From contig NZ_JBQKLQ010000006.1 of the NCBI RefSeq assembly GCF_052116145.1, positions 137,099-201,098 of the forward strand: DNA of 64,000 nt, given 5' to 3'. A program made the position numbers and the translations under genes. The notes beneath the pieces were generated by a model. It saw only the letters and a program-made list of their open reading frames with translations, made no database searches and was not told the DNA's origin. Position 1 is the first letter of the stretch. The number at the start of each line of letters is the position of its first letter. Positions 18,088-27,056 of this stretch are shown piece after piece. The stretch comes from Fundicoccus sp052116145 (lineage in GTDB: Bacteria; Bacillota; Bacilli; Lactobacillales; Aerococcaceae).

Positions 18088-18673
18088 TAAGATTCTCCTT
18101 CTATACTTTAACTATTTTCACCAACACCATTAGTCTAACATTGGAATGTAAACTCACTGTCTTTTCCATGTAAATATTATGTTAACAAGAAACCACTAGC
18201 TAAAAGATATATATATTAATTTTTATAGTAGCATAGATAAAATATTTCAAGCTAGTCACTGGCAATCTCCCCTTTAATTCACCTTCTTTCGCAATTCTTT
18301 CATCTTAAGCAAATCAATGTACAAATTGTTTTATCAGTATGTTGATACACTTATTCATCTAAGCGTCTAAGCAATATCCAATGGGACAAAAGAAACCTTT
18401 CAATAAAACAACATCCAATCATTCACAATTACCCACACTATATTGACCACATAATATAACAATCAACACACTTTACATCCGAAATCTTTTTATTTTTTCT
18501 GAGAAAATCCTGTAACACCGCCTCAAGCTTATCTTCACCAGGACTTCTCAAAAACAAAGCGAGCAATGCCCACTCTAGGCTAGATTAGCCCATTCGTTTT
18601 CTCGAAAAAACACCACCTTCTCATACTTCAGGAATAGGCTCGAGAATTAGGTACAAGTCAAATTGTTATCTCA
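18088..18673. other. Long AT-rich divergent intergenic region
   Basis: About 590 bases between the leftward importer unit and rightward small genes. It should hold the importer promoter; candidates around 18185-18240 are AT-rich but none has a good -35/-10 pair. No coding region, tRNA or riboswitch fold was recognised. Confidence 0.35.
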
Positions 18674-18702
18674 TTCACAATCGCTCCCTAATCTGGTATA
18701 CT
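18674..18702 (+). promoter_or_regulatory. Promoter of the small-protein gene at 18752
   Basis: TTCACA at 18674-18679, a 17-nt spacer and TATACT at 18697-18702. The ribosome site AGGAGG is at 18735-18740. Confidence 0.75.
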
Positions 18703-18751
18703 AACTGTAAAGATACCTACTTCAATCTGAGCAAAGGAGGTGAATGTAAGC

Positions 18752-18949
18752 ATGAAAAAAGCCACTCGAGAAGCAGCCATTGGCTGGACGGAACAAGATG
18801 ATATCGAATTAAGCGATGAAGCCTTGGCACACGAAAACCTCACGACATCAACTTATGTTGGCTGTTGTGATACAAATTTTCACGTGATAGAATCCGAAGA
18901 AGTCTTCCAACAGTTTTTATCTGCCTTACATGAGCCAAAGAACAAATAG
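18752..18949 (+). CDS. Small acidic protein of unknown function
   Basis: 65 residues from the ATG at 18752. The AGGAGG at 18735-18740 sits inside the longer GTG-started frame, so that earlier start is unlikely. The product (MKKATREAAIGWTEQDD...) is acidic and soluble, with an adjacent Cys pair in TTSTYVGCCDTNF (residues 32-44) and a helical end. I do not recognise the family. A good promoter and ribosome site support real expression. A second small gene follows after 92 nt, and both may share the terminator at 19336. Confidence 0.65.
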   Translation: MKKATREAAIGWTEQDDIELSDEALAHENLTTSTYVGCCDTNFHVIESEEVFQQFLSALHEPKNK

Positions 18950-19041
18950 AAAACTGCCGCATTTACTTTCTCAATCGATCCAGCAATAAATTAATAGTGA
19001 TCACATGAACTTCTTTAGAAAAAACCGAAAGGAAATTTAAG

Positions 19042-19323
19042 ATGGTACAATCAATTCTTACAATTTGTCAGTATGATACAGTTATTTCGCCGGGAGCTTA
19101 TTTTCATTTAAAAACTGACTGGTTTGAAAGTGACCAGGAAATTCAAACGGTCATTATCGATCAAAGTCATGTCTTTACGAAAATGTTGTCAATTTATCCA
19201 AAGAATTTTGTCATGTATTTGGAGCAAGATGCTAATGGGAGTTTGTATCGGACAAATTATCCATTGCTCCGTCAAGAAGATCATGATTATTTCGAGGTGG
19301 ATTGGGGCAAAGATTTACATTAA
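19042..19323 (+). CDS. Small protein of unknown function
   Basis: 93 residues preceded by GAAAGGAAA at good spacing. The product (MVQSILTICQYDTVIS...) is acidic and rich in aromatic residues. It has no signal peptide or membrane helix and no motif I can name. The overlapping frame at 19124-19402 lacks a ribosome site and is rejected. A strong terminator follows within 15 nt, marking the end of the two-gene unit that starts at 18752. Confidence 0.65.
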   Translation: MVQSILTICQYDTVISPGAYFHLKTDWFESDQEIQTVIIDQSHVFTKMLSIYPKNFVMYLEQDANGSLYRTNYPLLRQEDHDYFEVDWGKDLH

Positions 19324-19335
19324 GAATCAAGCATT

Positions 19336-19378
19336 AAACTGTGACTATTACTTCTTGAGTAAAGTCACAGTTTTTTTG
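19336..19378 (+). terminator. Terminator of the two small genes
   Basis: AAACTGTGACT (19336-19346) pairs with AGTCACAGTTT (19363-19373), followed by TTTT. Confidence 0.88.
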
Positions 19379-19488
19379 TATGCACCATTCAAAAACAAGT
19401 GACAGGTAGGATGGATGAAGCCCTTTCAAATGTGTTCTGTCAGCTTTTCGATTATAATAGAAGAAACATGAACAGAAAGGATGATTTA

Positions 19489-20328
19489 ATGACATATTTT
19501 ACATTAAATGATGGGAACCGACTCCCAGTTATTGGTTTGGGAACGGTAAAAATCCAAGGGGCAACAGGTGTCAATAGCATTCTAACAGCCCTTGATGCAG
19601 GTTACCGACTTATTGATACTTCTACTAACTATCATAATGAAGGGATGGTCGGCGAAGCGATTCGTCGTTCACACATACCTCGCCAACACATACAAGTGAC
19701 CTCAAAATTACCAGGTTCAGCGCATGAATATGATGCTGCCATTAAATTATTACAAGAGTCGCTTTACCGAACGGGTTTAGACTATTTTGATAATTACTTA
19801 ATCCACTGGCCATTACCTAAACAGAATCTCTATGTTGAGGCTTGGCGTGCATTAATCGATGCTCAAAAATTCGGTCTAGTACGTTCTATCGGTGTCTCAA
19901 ACTTTACAGCCGAACACTTACAAAGAATCATTGACGAGACTGGTGTCGTTCCAGCCATAAATCAGATTGAACGTCATCCTTATTTCAATAACTTGGACAG
20001 CGTGCGAGCCAATCAAAGCCATGGGATTTTAACCCAAGCCTGGAGTCCTTTTGGCCGAGATAGCTTAAATGTATTGGGGGATCCACTCATTTTAGAATTA
20101 GCTGAAAAGTATCAAAAAAATCCTGGTCAAATTGTCATCCGTTGGAATTTACAAGACAATGTGCAAGCCATCGTTAAATCAGCTTCGGCCAAAAATCAAG
20201 CAGCTAATTTGGACGTATTAGATTTTGAATTATCCACAGAGGATATGGATCGTATCAATCAATTGGACCGTGGTGAGCCAGGACGAATTGAAGGTCAAAA
20301 TCCTGACGAATACGAAGAGTTCGACTAA
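19489..20328 (+). CDS. Aldo/keto reductase
   Basis: 279 residues from the ATG at 19489, after AAGGATGA. The earlier in-frame start at 19399 lies next to the preceding terminator and is unlikely. It is a TIM-barrel NADPH-dependent reductase of aldehydes and ketones. The catalytic tetrad is visible: Asp43 and Tyr48 in LIDTSTNYHNE, Lys73 in TSKLPGS, and His106 in YLIHWPLP. The cofactor region IVKSASAKNQAANLDV near the C-terminus is recognisable but less basic than classic IPKS motifs. It is followed after 36 nt by a thioesterase gene and probably shares its mRNA. The substrate is unknown. Confidence 0.92.
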   Translation: MTYFTLNDGNRLPVIGLGTVKIQGATGVNSILTALDAGYRLIDTSTNYHNEGMVGEAIRRSHIPRQHIQVTSKLPGSAHEYDAAIKLLQESLYRTGLDYFDNYLIHWPLPKQNLYVEAWRALIDAQKFGLVRSIGVSNFTAEHLQRIIDETGVVPAINQIERHPYFNNLDSVRANQSHGILTQAWSPFGRDSLNVLGDPLILELAEKYQKNPGQIVIRWNLQDNVQAIVKSASAKNQAANLDVLDFELSTEDMDRINQLDRGEPGRIEGQNPDEYEEFD

Positions 20329-20364
20329 GCAATTGTTTTCACACAGAGAGTGAGGAGTCCTATT

Positions 20365-20727
20365 TTGGAAAAATATTTTGAAAAAGAATTTGTTGTTTTA
20401 GATGAGCATAGTGCAGCGGCAGTCGGGTCTGGTGGTTTGAAAGTCTTTGGAACACCGGCAATGATTGCTTTCATGGAAAATGTTGCCTTGACAGCTTCCG
20501 AGCCTGAATGCGACAGCGGCGATACGACTGTTGGCATTGAGATTAATGTCCGCCATTTGGCGCCGTCTGCGATTGGACGCAAAATTCAAGTTCGAGCAAG
20601 CCTTGTTGAACGTCGCAAGCAAATTTTGTCTTTTAAAATCGAAGCTTATGATTCGAATAAATTAATTGGCGAGGCAACCCACAAACGTGCCATTGTCAAT
20701 ATCGATTCGTTTATGAAGACTATTTAA
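20365..20727 (+). CDS. FlK-type hotdog thioesterase
   Basis: 120 residues from the TTG at 20365. GAGGAG lies 7 nt upstream and overlaps the alternative GTG at 20350. It is a hotdog-fold protein resembling fluoroacetyl-CoA thioesterase FlK. Thr30, Glu38 and His64 have exactly the spacing of the FlK triad Thr42/Glu50/His76: GTPAMIAFMENVA, then INVRHLAPSAIG. The real substrate is probably an acyl-CoA other than fluoroacetyl-CoA. Related small proteins are widespread as putative thioesterases. It lies between the aldo/keto reductase and a secreted protein in one rightward unit. Confidence 0.82.
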   Translation: MEKYFEKEFVVLDEHSAAAVGSGGLKVFGTPAMIAFMENVALTASEPECDSGDTTVGIEINVRHLAPSAIGRKIQVRASLVERRKQILSFKIEAYDSNKLIGEATHKRAIVNIDSFMKTI

Positions 20728-20752
20728 GGTCAACACTTTAGGAGGTGCACCG

Positions 20753-21970
20753 ATGAGACGGTTACGCTTTGTCCCCTGGTTGTTGTCGCTTGTTTTTCTA
20801 CTCTTGTTATTGCCAGTTGTCCAGTCGAGCTTCGCACAAGAAGATACCGAGAAAGAAAGTCAAACAAGCGAGTCCTTAAGCGAAAAGACCCTTGAGGCTG
20901 CTCAACTTTTAATTGGAAACTTTCCTCAACAAAGCGCCCTGTCCATCGACCTCTCATACTTGTCTCCTTTTGACACTGAACGTATTACAGTCATTGAGCA
21001 CGGCTATCTTCCGAGCGAGAAGGGGCCGGCTGCTTATTGGTTAATTGAACTTGAGAATATTAGCCAGTCTTATCTTAAACCGATGACTGTCTTAAATTAT
21101 TTGAACATTCGCCAGGAAACTGAAGATGGCATCCGTTCATTTGTTGAAATGCGTTCGGAATTAATAACGATGCCTAATGCCCAATGGGCACCCGCAGTTG
21201 ATAGCCAGAGTCTTATGATGGCTCCCGGTGCCGTTTGGCAAATTCGCCTGTTAACACCGACGGTGGACCCTTTTAGCCAATATGCCCTCGTCAATGCTTT
21301 AATGGCTGAAGATATTAATGTCGGTTTGCCGACGACTTCTGATGCAGAACGGATCATTCACTTAGTGATGGCTGACCCTAATTTTTCGCCTGAAGACTAT
21401 GATAGCCTGGTCGAAACCTTAAAAAATGACAGCCTGGCTTTAAAGCAGAAGGTACTCGAAGAACACTTGATTGCGTTTGAAGAAACAGCGAGCCAGCCAC
21501 TTGAAAAAGCGACACTTGACCAAGCCATCACTGAACAATTGACGTTAATCGAACATGGCGTTGAAGAAATTACTGAACCCGTTCAAACTAGGGCCTACTG
21601 GATTTTTGAGTGGATAAGCCAGCCGGAGGACGTCAATCAAGACCAAAATGATGGCGAAAGTTCGACGACAAACGAGTCAGCTAACTATCAGTATATTGCT
21701 GAAGATTTATGGCCATTCAAAGGCATTCAAGAGCTAGCTGGGATGTCATCTTACGACATTCCGTTAGACATCACTCTAGTAGAACCAACTGCCAGCGGCT
21801 TTTATATGCCTTTAACTCAACCCCATTATCAAGCTGCCGCCCAAGGAAAGCAGCAAATGTTTTTCAAACTCTCTTTCCCCATAAGCAGCCCTCTTTATGA
21901 ACATTACTTAGATTATAACGGCGAACGTTTCGATATAATCGGTGATTGGGGTGCCGGTAGTTTCAATTAA
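20753..21970 (+). CDS. Secreted protein of unknown function
   Basis: 405 residues, preceded by AGGAGGTG. A strong signal peptide (MRRLRF, then an 18-residue Leu/Val core) ends SFA-QE with likely cleavage after residue 28. There is no lipobox and no C-terminal anchor. A short acidic Ser/Glu/Thr linker (residues 29-48) follows. The remainder has two similar-looking regions, LDIT/IDLSYLSPFD-type beta segments at about 62-80 and 335-375, separated by a long helical Glu-rich part (about 215-275). I do not recognise the family. It is co-oriented with the thioesterase gene 25 nt upstream. Confidence 0.7.
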   Translation: MRRLRFVPWLLSLVFLLLLLPVVQSSFAQEDTEKESQTSESLSEKTLEAAQLLIGNFPQQSALSIDLSYLSPFDTERITVIEHGYLPSEKGPAAYWLIELENISQSYLKPMTVLNYLNIRQETEDGIRSFVEMRSELITMPNAQWAPAVDSQSLMMAPGAVWQIRLLTPTVDPFSQYALVNALMAEDINVGLPTTSDAERIIHLVMADPNFSPEDYDSLVETLKNDSLALKQKVLEEHLIAFEETASQPLEKATLDQAITEQLTLIEHGVEEITEPVQTRAYWIFEWISQPEDVNQDQNDGESSTTNESANYQYIAEDLWPFKGIQELAGMSSYDIPLDITLVEPTASGFYMPLTQPHYQAAAQGKQQMFFKLSFPISSPLYEHYLDYNGERFDIIGDWGAGSFN

Positions 21971-22350
21971 GCAGCGAGTCCCACACAGCACACTAACCAG
22001 GCAAAAAGCCAAATAAATGAGGCGATTGATAACCAGTCACGACTTTTCATCTAACCTAAGTCTGCAGGCAGCAATTGCCTCTTTATTATTGAACCCAGCT
22101 AGTCAGTCAGAGCCACCACCAAAAGAGCTACTGAAAAACTGCGTTCAAACCAACGCTCGCTATAATCTCATGACCTATCCCGCTTAGTCTCCCTAGTCAA
22201 ACACATCCTGAAGACAGTGACGAGCTCGAAGAAGACCACTCACACTTAATCACATCCTTGTTTGATTATTACCTGGACTGTCTAGGAACCAAACTCAACA
22301 GCCACAAAGATTAACCAACGGGGACAAAAGGCACCACCTCTAGACAAGCC
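21971..22350. other. Gene-poor stretch
   Basis: About 380 bases between convergent genes. No frame gives a recognisable protein and no clear terminator for the rightward gene is seen. Its codon-like texture (CAACAGCC, GAAGACCAC) may reflect decayed coding sequence, but nothing can be named. Confidence 0.3.
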
Positions 22351-22397
22351 AAAAACACCACTCTCAAGCGCTTCCTAATGTCGCCCAAGAGTGGTGT
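22351..22397 (-). terminator. Terminator of the gene at 22451
   Basis: Minus strand: ACACCACTCT plus TGGGCG pairs with CGCTTG plus AGAGTGGTGT. This gives a 16-bp stem with three G-U pairs, followed by TTTTTGG. Confidence 0.88.
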
Positions 22398-22450
22398 ATT
22401 CAGTGAGTCTTCAAGAAATAAATTTGCTTAAAGATTATCAATTGCTGGCA

Positions 22451-23104
22451 TTAGTCCTGCTTTAACTGCCGAGTCGCTTCATAAAAAGGCAATAATTTTT
22501 CAAAGCCAGCCAATAACTCCTCTACTAAAGCTTGTGCCGATCCAAAGCTTTCGATCGCTGGTATATCATATTTGACCAACACTTTCCGAACCTCTCCCGA
22601 CGCCAAACCCTTCGCAAGCACTTCTCGCGAAGCTAGCGTCAGTGGAAAATAGTTACTCTCACCCTTGACTTGCGCCCAATAATACAGCGAGCCGTCAGTC
22701 ACATCGACCTTCAACACTTGATTTTGACGCAATAGAGTGTCAGGCTGACTGCCTCTTTCAATAAAACTTAATTCACAGGAAATTCCTAATACGCCGTCAA
22801 TTGTCTTCAGACGAATCGCAAAAGTCGGATCCAAGCGCGTATCACCCTCTACAAAGAAATAGCACCAAAAATGCGGACGCCCAACTTGTGCTTGATTCAT
22901 CCAAGCACTCACTTTATCTGCTTGAAAATTCTCCGTTCGACCAAGTAGAGCCGTCACTAATCCTTGAAACGTCTTACGTGCCACTTGCCCCGCTTTTTTA
23001 AAATCTTCCATCTCCTCAGCTCTTTCACTAGCTTTGGCTGGTGAAATATATTTGACTTTCTCATAAGCCATGAAGTCACCTAAAGCTGTTAAATCAATCG
23101 TCAT
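22451..23104 (-). CDS. Conserved protein of unknown function (possibly HI_0552 family)
   Basis: 217 residues from the ATG at 23104, preceded by AAAGGAG. Short in-frame extensions upstream lack this spacing. The protein is soluble. Distinct stretches include YEKVKYISPAKASERAEEM near the N-terminus, GRPHFWCYFFVEGDTRLDPTF near residue 85, and YYWAQVKGESNYFP. It reminds me of the Lactobacillales HI_0552-type family, sometimes mislabelled as glucose-6-phosphate 1-dehydrogenase, but I cannot confirm this and see no dehydrogenase motif. It lies downstream of the V-ATPase operon but is separated by a terminator, so it is probably transcribed on its own. Confidence 0.55.
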   Translation of the reverse strand: MTIDLTALGDFMAYEKVKYISPAKASERAEEMEDFKKAGQVARKTFQGLVTALLGRTENFQADKVSAWMNQAQVGRPHFWCYFFVEGDTRLDPTFAIRLKTIDGVLGISCELSFIERGSQPDTLLRQNQVLKVDVTDGSLYYWAQVKGESNYFPLTLASREVLAKGLASGEVRKVLVKYDIPAIESFGSAQALVEELLAGFEKLLPFYEATRQLKQD

Positions 23105-23197
23105 TCGCCCAACTCCTTTGTTATTCATTACCATTAAAGCCTATCATAGATTAATCGCTTCAAACAGCACTTTAGAACTAGCAGTTCAAATATTTTC

Positions 23198-23236
23198 TAA
23201 AACAAAAAACAGCTATCTACATAACGTAAATAGCTG
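23198..23236 (-). terminator. Terminator of the V-ATPase operon
   Basis: Minus strand CAGCTATTTAC-GTTAT-GTAGATAGCTG (23210-23236) followed by TTTTTTGTTTT. It is 13 nt past the ntpD stop. Confidence 0.9.
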
Positions 23237-23249
23237 CCAGCCTGTTGGC

Positions 23250-23882
23250 TTAACCCATATCCTTAATCTTCATCAAACGAGAAGTTGTCGCACGTGCGCT
23301 TTCTTCCAGTTTCATACGAATGTAGTAAATGGTTTCTTCTAAATCAGGAATCGTACGGTATTCTAAAGCATTAACACGGCGACGTGTTCGCTCAATTTCA
23401 ACCGCCATAAGTTGACAAGTTTTCTCAAGTTCTGCGAATTCTAACAACTTAGGCATGATCTCGATTAACTCTTCAAAAGCAATATCTAGTTCTGCATTCG
23501 AATTTAAATAGCCGTACTCAAGTTCCACTTTTCCTTGAGAAGTCGCTTCATTGTAATTAAAATGCATCTTTGGTACGCGAACACTTAGAATGTTTTTACG
23601 GTCAATATCCAACGACACACTTTGAGCTGGAATTGCCATAATCTCTTCTATAAATTTATCGTCTACCAAGGATTTCGCAATTGAAAATTGTTGCATCGCA
23701 TGGCCTAACTGACCAATCACATCTGCACGCAAAGCATTAGTCTGTTTCACTTTTAGTACGAATTCTTTCATTAAACCATCTTGTTTATCTTTCAGTAGCT
23801 TGTGACCACGAGTTGATAATTTTAGACGCGCTTTTAGACGCGCTAATTCCATACGTGTTGGTTTAACATTTAGAACTGCCAT
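23250..23882 (-). CDS. ntpD: V-type Na+-ATPase subunit D (central stalk)
   Basis: 210 residues. This is the coiled-coil rotor shaft that turns inside the A3B3 head and links it to subunits C and K. The N-terminus VKPTRMELARLKARLKLSTRGHKLLKDKQDGL is the conserved start of V-ATPase subunit D. The C-terminal helix CQLMAVEIERTRRRVNALEY, followed by IPDLEETIYYIRMKLEE, completes the antiparallel coiled coil. Its start overlaps the ntpB stop by one base (TAATG), so the two are translationally coupled. It is the last gene of ntpFIKECGABD. Confidence 0.96.
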   Translation of the reverse strand: MAVLNVKPTRMELARLKARLKLSTRGHKLLKDKQDGLMKEFVLKVKQTNALRADVIGQLGHAMQQFSIAKSLVDDKFIEEIMAIPAQSVSLDIDRKNILSVRVPKMHFNYNEATSQGKVELEYGYLNSNAELDIAFEELIEIMPKLLEFAELEKTCQLMAVEIERTRRRVNALEYRTIPDLEETIYYIRMKLEESARATTSRLMKIKDMG

Positions 23883-25264
23883 TATTGTTCACCTGTTTCA
23901 GGATAATATTTATCAAGCATTTCCGTACGAATACGTGTTAACTCCGTTCTTGGTAAGATTTTCAGAAGTTCCCAACCTAATTCGATTGTTTCGTCAATTG
24001 TACGGTTGGTTCTAAACCCTTGGTTGACGTAACGTTTTTCAAATTGGTTTGTAAACTCAAGATACAACTTATCGACATCCGTCAGGGCAGCATCCCCTAA
24101 AACGGCAGATAATTCTTTTGCTTCTTTCCCTTGGGCATAAGCATAGAACATCTGGTTCATCGTAGCCGCATGATCCTCACGTGTTTTCCCTTCGCCAATT
24201 CCGTTATCTTTCAAACGTGATAGAGACGGCAAAACATCAATTGGAGGTTGAATCCCTTGGTTATGTAATTCACGAGACAATAGAATTTGTCCTTCCGTAA
24301 TATAACCCGTTAAGTCAGGGATTGGATGCGTGATATCATCCTCTGGCATTGCCAGAATTGGAATTTGTGTAATCGAACCTTCTACGCCACGCATTCTTCC
24401 TGCACGCTCATAGATAGTTGATAGGTTCGTATATAGGTAACCTGGATAACCACGACGACCTGGAATCTCACGACGAGCAGCAGATACTTCACGTAACGCA
24501 TTCGCATAGTTCGTCATATCCGTCATAATAACTAACACGTGCATACCTTTTTCGAAAGCCAGATATTCAGCTGCCGTTAAAGCGATTTTTGGTGTAGCAA
24601 TACGCTCAATCGCAGGATCATTAGCTAAGTTGATAAAGACAACGGAACGATCGATCGCACCGGTTTCTGTAAAGTCTTTGATGAAGTATTGGGCATCATC
24701 AAACGTAATCCCAATCGCAGCAAAGACTACCGCAAATTTATCATCTGAATTTAAAACAGCTGCTTGACGAGCAATTTGAGCGGCCAATTGTTGGTGAGGT
24801 AAACCTGAACCAGAGAAAACTGGTAGTTTTTGCCCACGAACCAACGTGTTTAAATGGTCAATTGTTGAAATTCCTGTTTGGATAAACTCATCTGGATACT
24901 CACGCGCAATTGGGTTAATTGCCATTCCGTTGATATCTAGAGAAGCTTCAGGAATCAAGTCTGGACCACCATCATTGACACGGCCCATTCCATCAAAACG
25001 ACGGCCGATCATATCTTCGGAAACATCTAAAGTTAAAGGATGTCCCACGAAACGCGCTTTCGTATCGCGTGTCACAATACCGCTTGATCCTTCAAACAAT
25101 TGAACAATTGCGGTATCACCTGTTACCTCTAATACTTGTCCACGACGATGTTCACCGGTTTGCAGCTCAATATCCACTAATTCATCAAACTTAACGCCTT
25201 CAACGCCTGTAACGGTCATTAGAGGATCTACAATTTCGGTTACTGTTGTATATTCTTTACGCAT
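23882..25264 (-). CDS. ntpB: V-type Na+-ATPase subunit B (non-catalytic)
   Basis: 460 residues. It alternates with subunit A in the soluble hexamer and forms part of the nucleotide interface without catalysis. It opens KEYTTVTEIVDPLMTVTGVE and contains the B-type phosphate-loop region SGSGLPHQQLAAQIARQA (about 170-187) in place of a true Walker A. FAAIGITFDDAQYF and the conserved RRGYPGYLYTNLSTIYERAG follow. It overlaps both neighbours by one base (TAATG), typical of tight coupling in this operon. Confidence 0.97.
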   Translation of the reverse strand: MRKEYTTVTEIVDPLMTVTGVEGVKFDELVDIELQTGEHRRGQVLEVTGDTAIVQLFEGSSGIVTRDTKARFVGHPLTLDVSEDMIGRRFDGMGRVNDGGPDLIPEASLDINGMAINPIAREYPDEFIQTGISTIDHLNTLVRGQKLPVFSGSGLPHQQLAAQIARQAAVLNSDDKFAVVFAAIGITFDDAQYFIKDFTETGAIDRSVVFINLANDPAIERIATPKIALTAAEYLAFEKGMHVLVIMTDMTNYANALREVSAARREIPGRRGYPGYLYTNLSTIYERAGRMRGVEGSITQIPILAMPEDDITHPIPDLTGYITEGQILLSRELHNQGIQPPIDVLPSLSRLKDNGIGEGKTREDHAATMNQMFYAYAQGKEAKELSAVLGDAALTDVDKLYLEFTNQFEKRYVNQGFRTNRTIDETIELGWELLKILPRTELTRIRTEMLDKYYPETGEQ

Positions 25265-27045
25265 TATTTATAGACCTCCTTCTCGAGTACATGTTGAATC
25301 GTACTATCTACTGATTGACGAATTTCAGTAAATGTTTCTGGTGAATCTTCTGGAACATACTTCATACGTCCAATTTGTTCACGCACAACTGCTGTTCCTT
25401 TGACAATATCATCAAAGTAAGCCCCTAGTTTCATCGCTTCAAGTGATTTCGACTCAAAGGCATGAATGATGTCTAACATGACATGTTGTTTCTTCAATGA
25501 TGTATACGTATCAACATCATCGTAAGCGTTTTGTTGTAAGTAACTTTCACGGATCATACTACTAATTAATAAAGTTAAACGGTCAGTTTCAGGTAATGAT
25601 TCTACCCCTACTAAACGAACAATCTCTTGTAATTCTGCTTCTTCTTGTAATAAATTACGCGTATGATTGACCATTGAAGCCCAATCAACACCTAATTGTT
25701 TTCCGACGTAATCATTTAATATATCTGAATCTAATGAATATGAACTTAACCAGTTAATGGCTGGGAAGTGACGTCTTTGAGAAAGCGAACTATCTAGTCC
25801 CCAGTAAACCTTTACAACACTTAATGTGTTTTGAGTAACTGGTTCAGAAGTATCCCCACCTGGAGGTGAAACAGCTCCGATCGCCGTTACTGAACCTTCA
25901 CGCTCAGCGCCATCATTACCTAAGGTAATGACACGACCTGCACGCTCATAGTAGTCAGCCAAACGACTTCCTAAATAAGCAGGATAACCTTCATCCCCTG
26001 GCATTTCTTCTAAACGACCAGAAATTTCACGTAAAGCCTCTGCCCAACGTGATGTTGAGTCAGCCATGATTGCGACAGAATACCCCATATCACGGAAATA
26101 CTCAGCAATTGCAATTCCTGTATAGATTGACGCCTCACGCGCCGCAACAGGCATGTTTGATGTATTCGCAATCAGAATTGTACGGTCCATGATTGAATTA
26201 CCTGTGTTCGGGTCGATCAATTTCGGGAACTCATCGATAACTTCCGTCATCTCGTTACCACGCTCACCACACCCTACATAAACCACTAAGTCAACGTTCG
26301 CCCATTTAGCAATCTGATGCTGAACAACTGTCTTACCAGCCCCAAAAGGTCCCGGAACAGCAGCTGCACCACCTTTCGCCACTGGGAACATTGTATCAAT
26401 AACACGTTGTCCAGTTAGCAATACTTCTTCAGTCGCTAATTTGCGTTTATACGGACGACCTTTACGAACTGGCCAGCGTTGAATCATATCAAAACTACGC
26501 TCACCTTTGTCTGTATCTAAAGAATAAATTGTATCCGTTACTTTGTAAGTACCACTTGCGATACTCTTAACTACACCACTTACACCAGGTGGTACCATAA
26601 TACGGTGCTCAATTACTGGAGTTTCTTGTATTGTTCCAATCACATCGCCTGCTTCAACTGTTTCACCAATTGTCGCTACGGCTGTGAATTCCCACTCTTT
26701 ATCGCGATCTAATGGTTCAACAACCACACCACGTTCTAAATAGTTTCCACCTGTTTTTTCTAAGAAACCATCGAGTGGCCGTTGAATTCCATCAAACATA
26801 TTGGCTACCATCCCCGGTCCTAATTCAACCGATAAAGGCTCACCGGTAATGACAACTGGTTCCCCAGGTCCTACCATAGACGTTTCTTCATAAACTTGGA
26901 GGCTGGCTTTATCCCCACGTATTTGAATAATTTCGGCAATCAGCCCGAGATCGCCGACACGGCAAATATCACGAACTGCCGCATCTTCCATGCCATTAGC
27001 AATGACGAGCGGACCAGCCACACTTATAATCGTTCCATTTTTCAA
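25264..27045 (-). CDS. ntpA: V-type Na+-ATPase subunit A (catalytic)
   Basis: 593 residues from the TTG at 27045, with AGGAGG 7 nt upstream. It hydrolyses ATP, or makes it in reverse, to drive rotation. Walker A is GPFGAGKT at 232-239, and VYVGCGERGNEMTEV holds the catalytic glutamate region. SNMPVAAREASIYTGI and ADSTSRWAEALREISGRLEEMPGDEGYP are conserved. The A-type non-homologous bulge (about residues 110-190) distinguishes it from subunit B and F-type beta. It is 11 nt downstream of ntpG. Confidence 0.97.
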   Translation of the reverse strand: MKNGTIISVAGPLVIANGMEDAAVRDICRVGDLGLIAEIIQIRGDKASLQVYEETSMVGPGEPVVITGEPLSVELGPGMVANMFDGIQRPLDGFLEKTGGNYLERGVVVEPLDRDKEWEFTAVATIGETVEAGDVIGTIQETPVIEHRIMVPPGVSGVVKSIASGTYKVTDTIYSLDTDKGERSFDMIQRWPVRKGRPYKRKLATEEVLLTGQRVIDTMFPVAKGGAAAVPGPFGAGKTVVQHQIAKWANVDLVVYVGCGERGNEMTEVIDEFPKLIDPNTGNSIMDRTILIANTSNMPVAAREASIYTGIAIAEYFRDMGYSVAIMADSTSRWAEALREISGRLEEMPGDEGYPAYLGSRLADYYERAGRVITLGNDGAEREGSVTAIGAVSPPGGDTSEPVTQNTLSVVKVYWGLDSSLSQRRHFPAINWLSSYSLDSDILNDYVGKQLGVDWASMVNHTRNLLQEEAELQEIVRLVGVESLPETDRLTLLISSMIRESYLQQNAYDDVDTYTSLKKQHVMLDIIHAFESKSLEAMKLGAYFDDIVKGTAVVREQIGRMKYVPEDSPETFTEIRQSVDSTIQHVLEKEVYK

Positions 27046-27056
27046 TCGTTTACCTC

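Noticed and set aside
18490..18515. CodY-box-like TTTTTTCTGAGAAAAT in the importer upstream region
   Set aside because: The two half-sites are offset by one base from the AATTTTCWGAAAATT pattern, and the site is about 400 bp from the gene.
18752..18949. Lantibiotic-like precursor peptide
   Set aside because: The ELSDEAL and TTSTYVGCC segments look superficially like a leader and core, but a long acidic tail follows the Cys pair and no modification or export genes are nearby.
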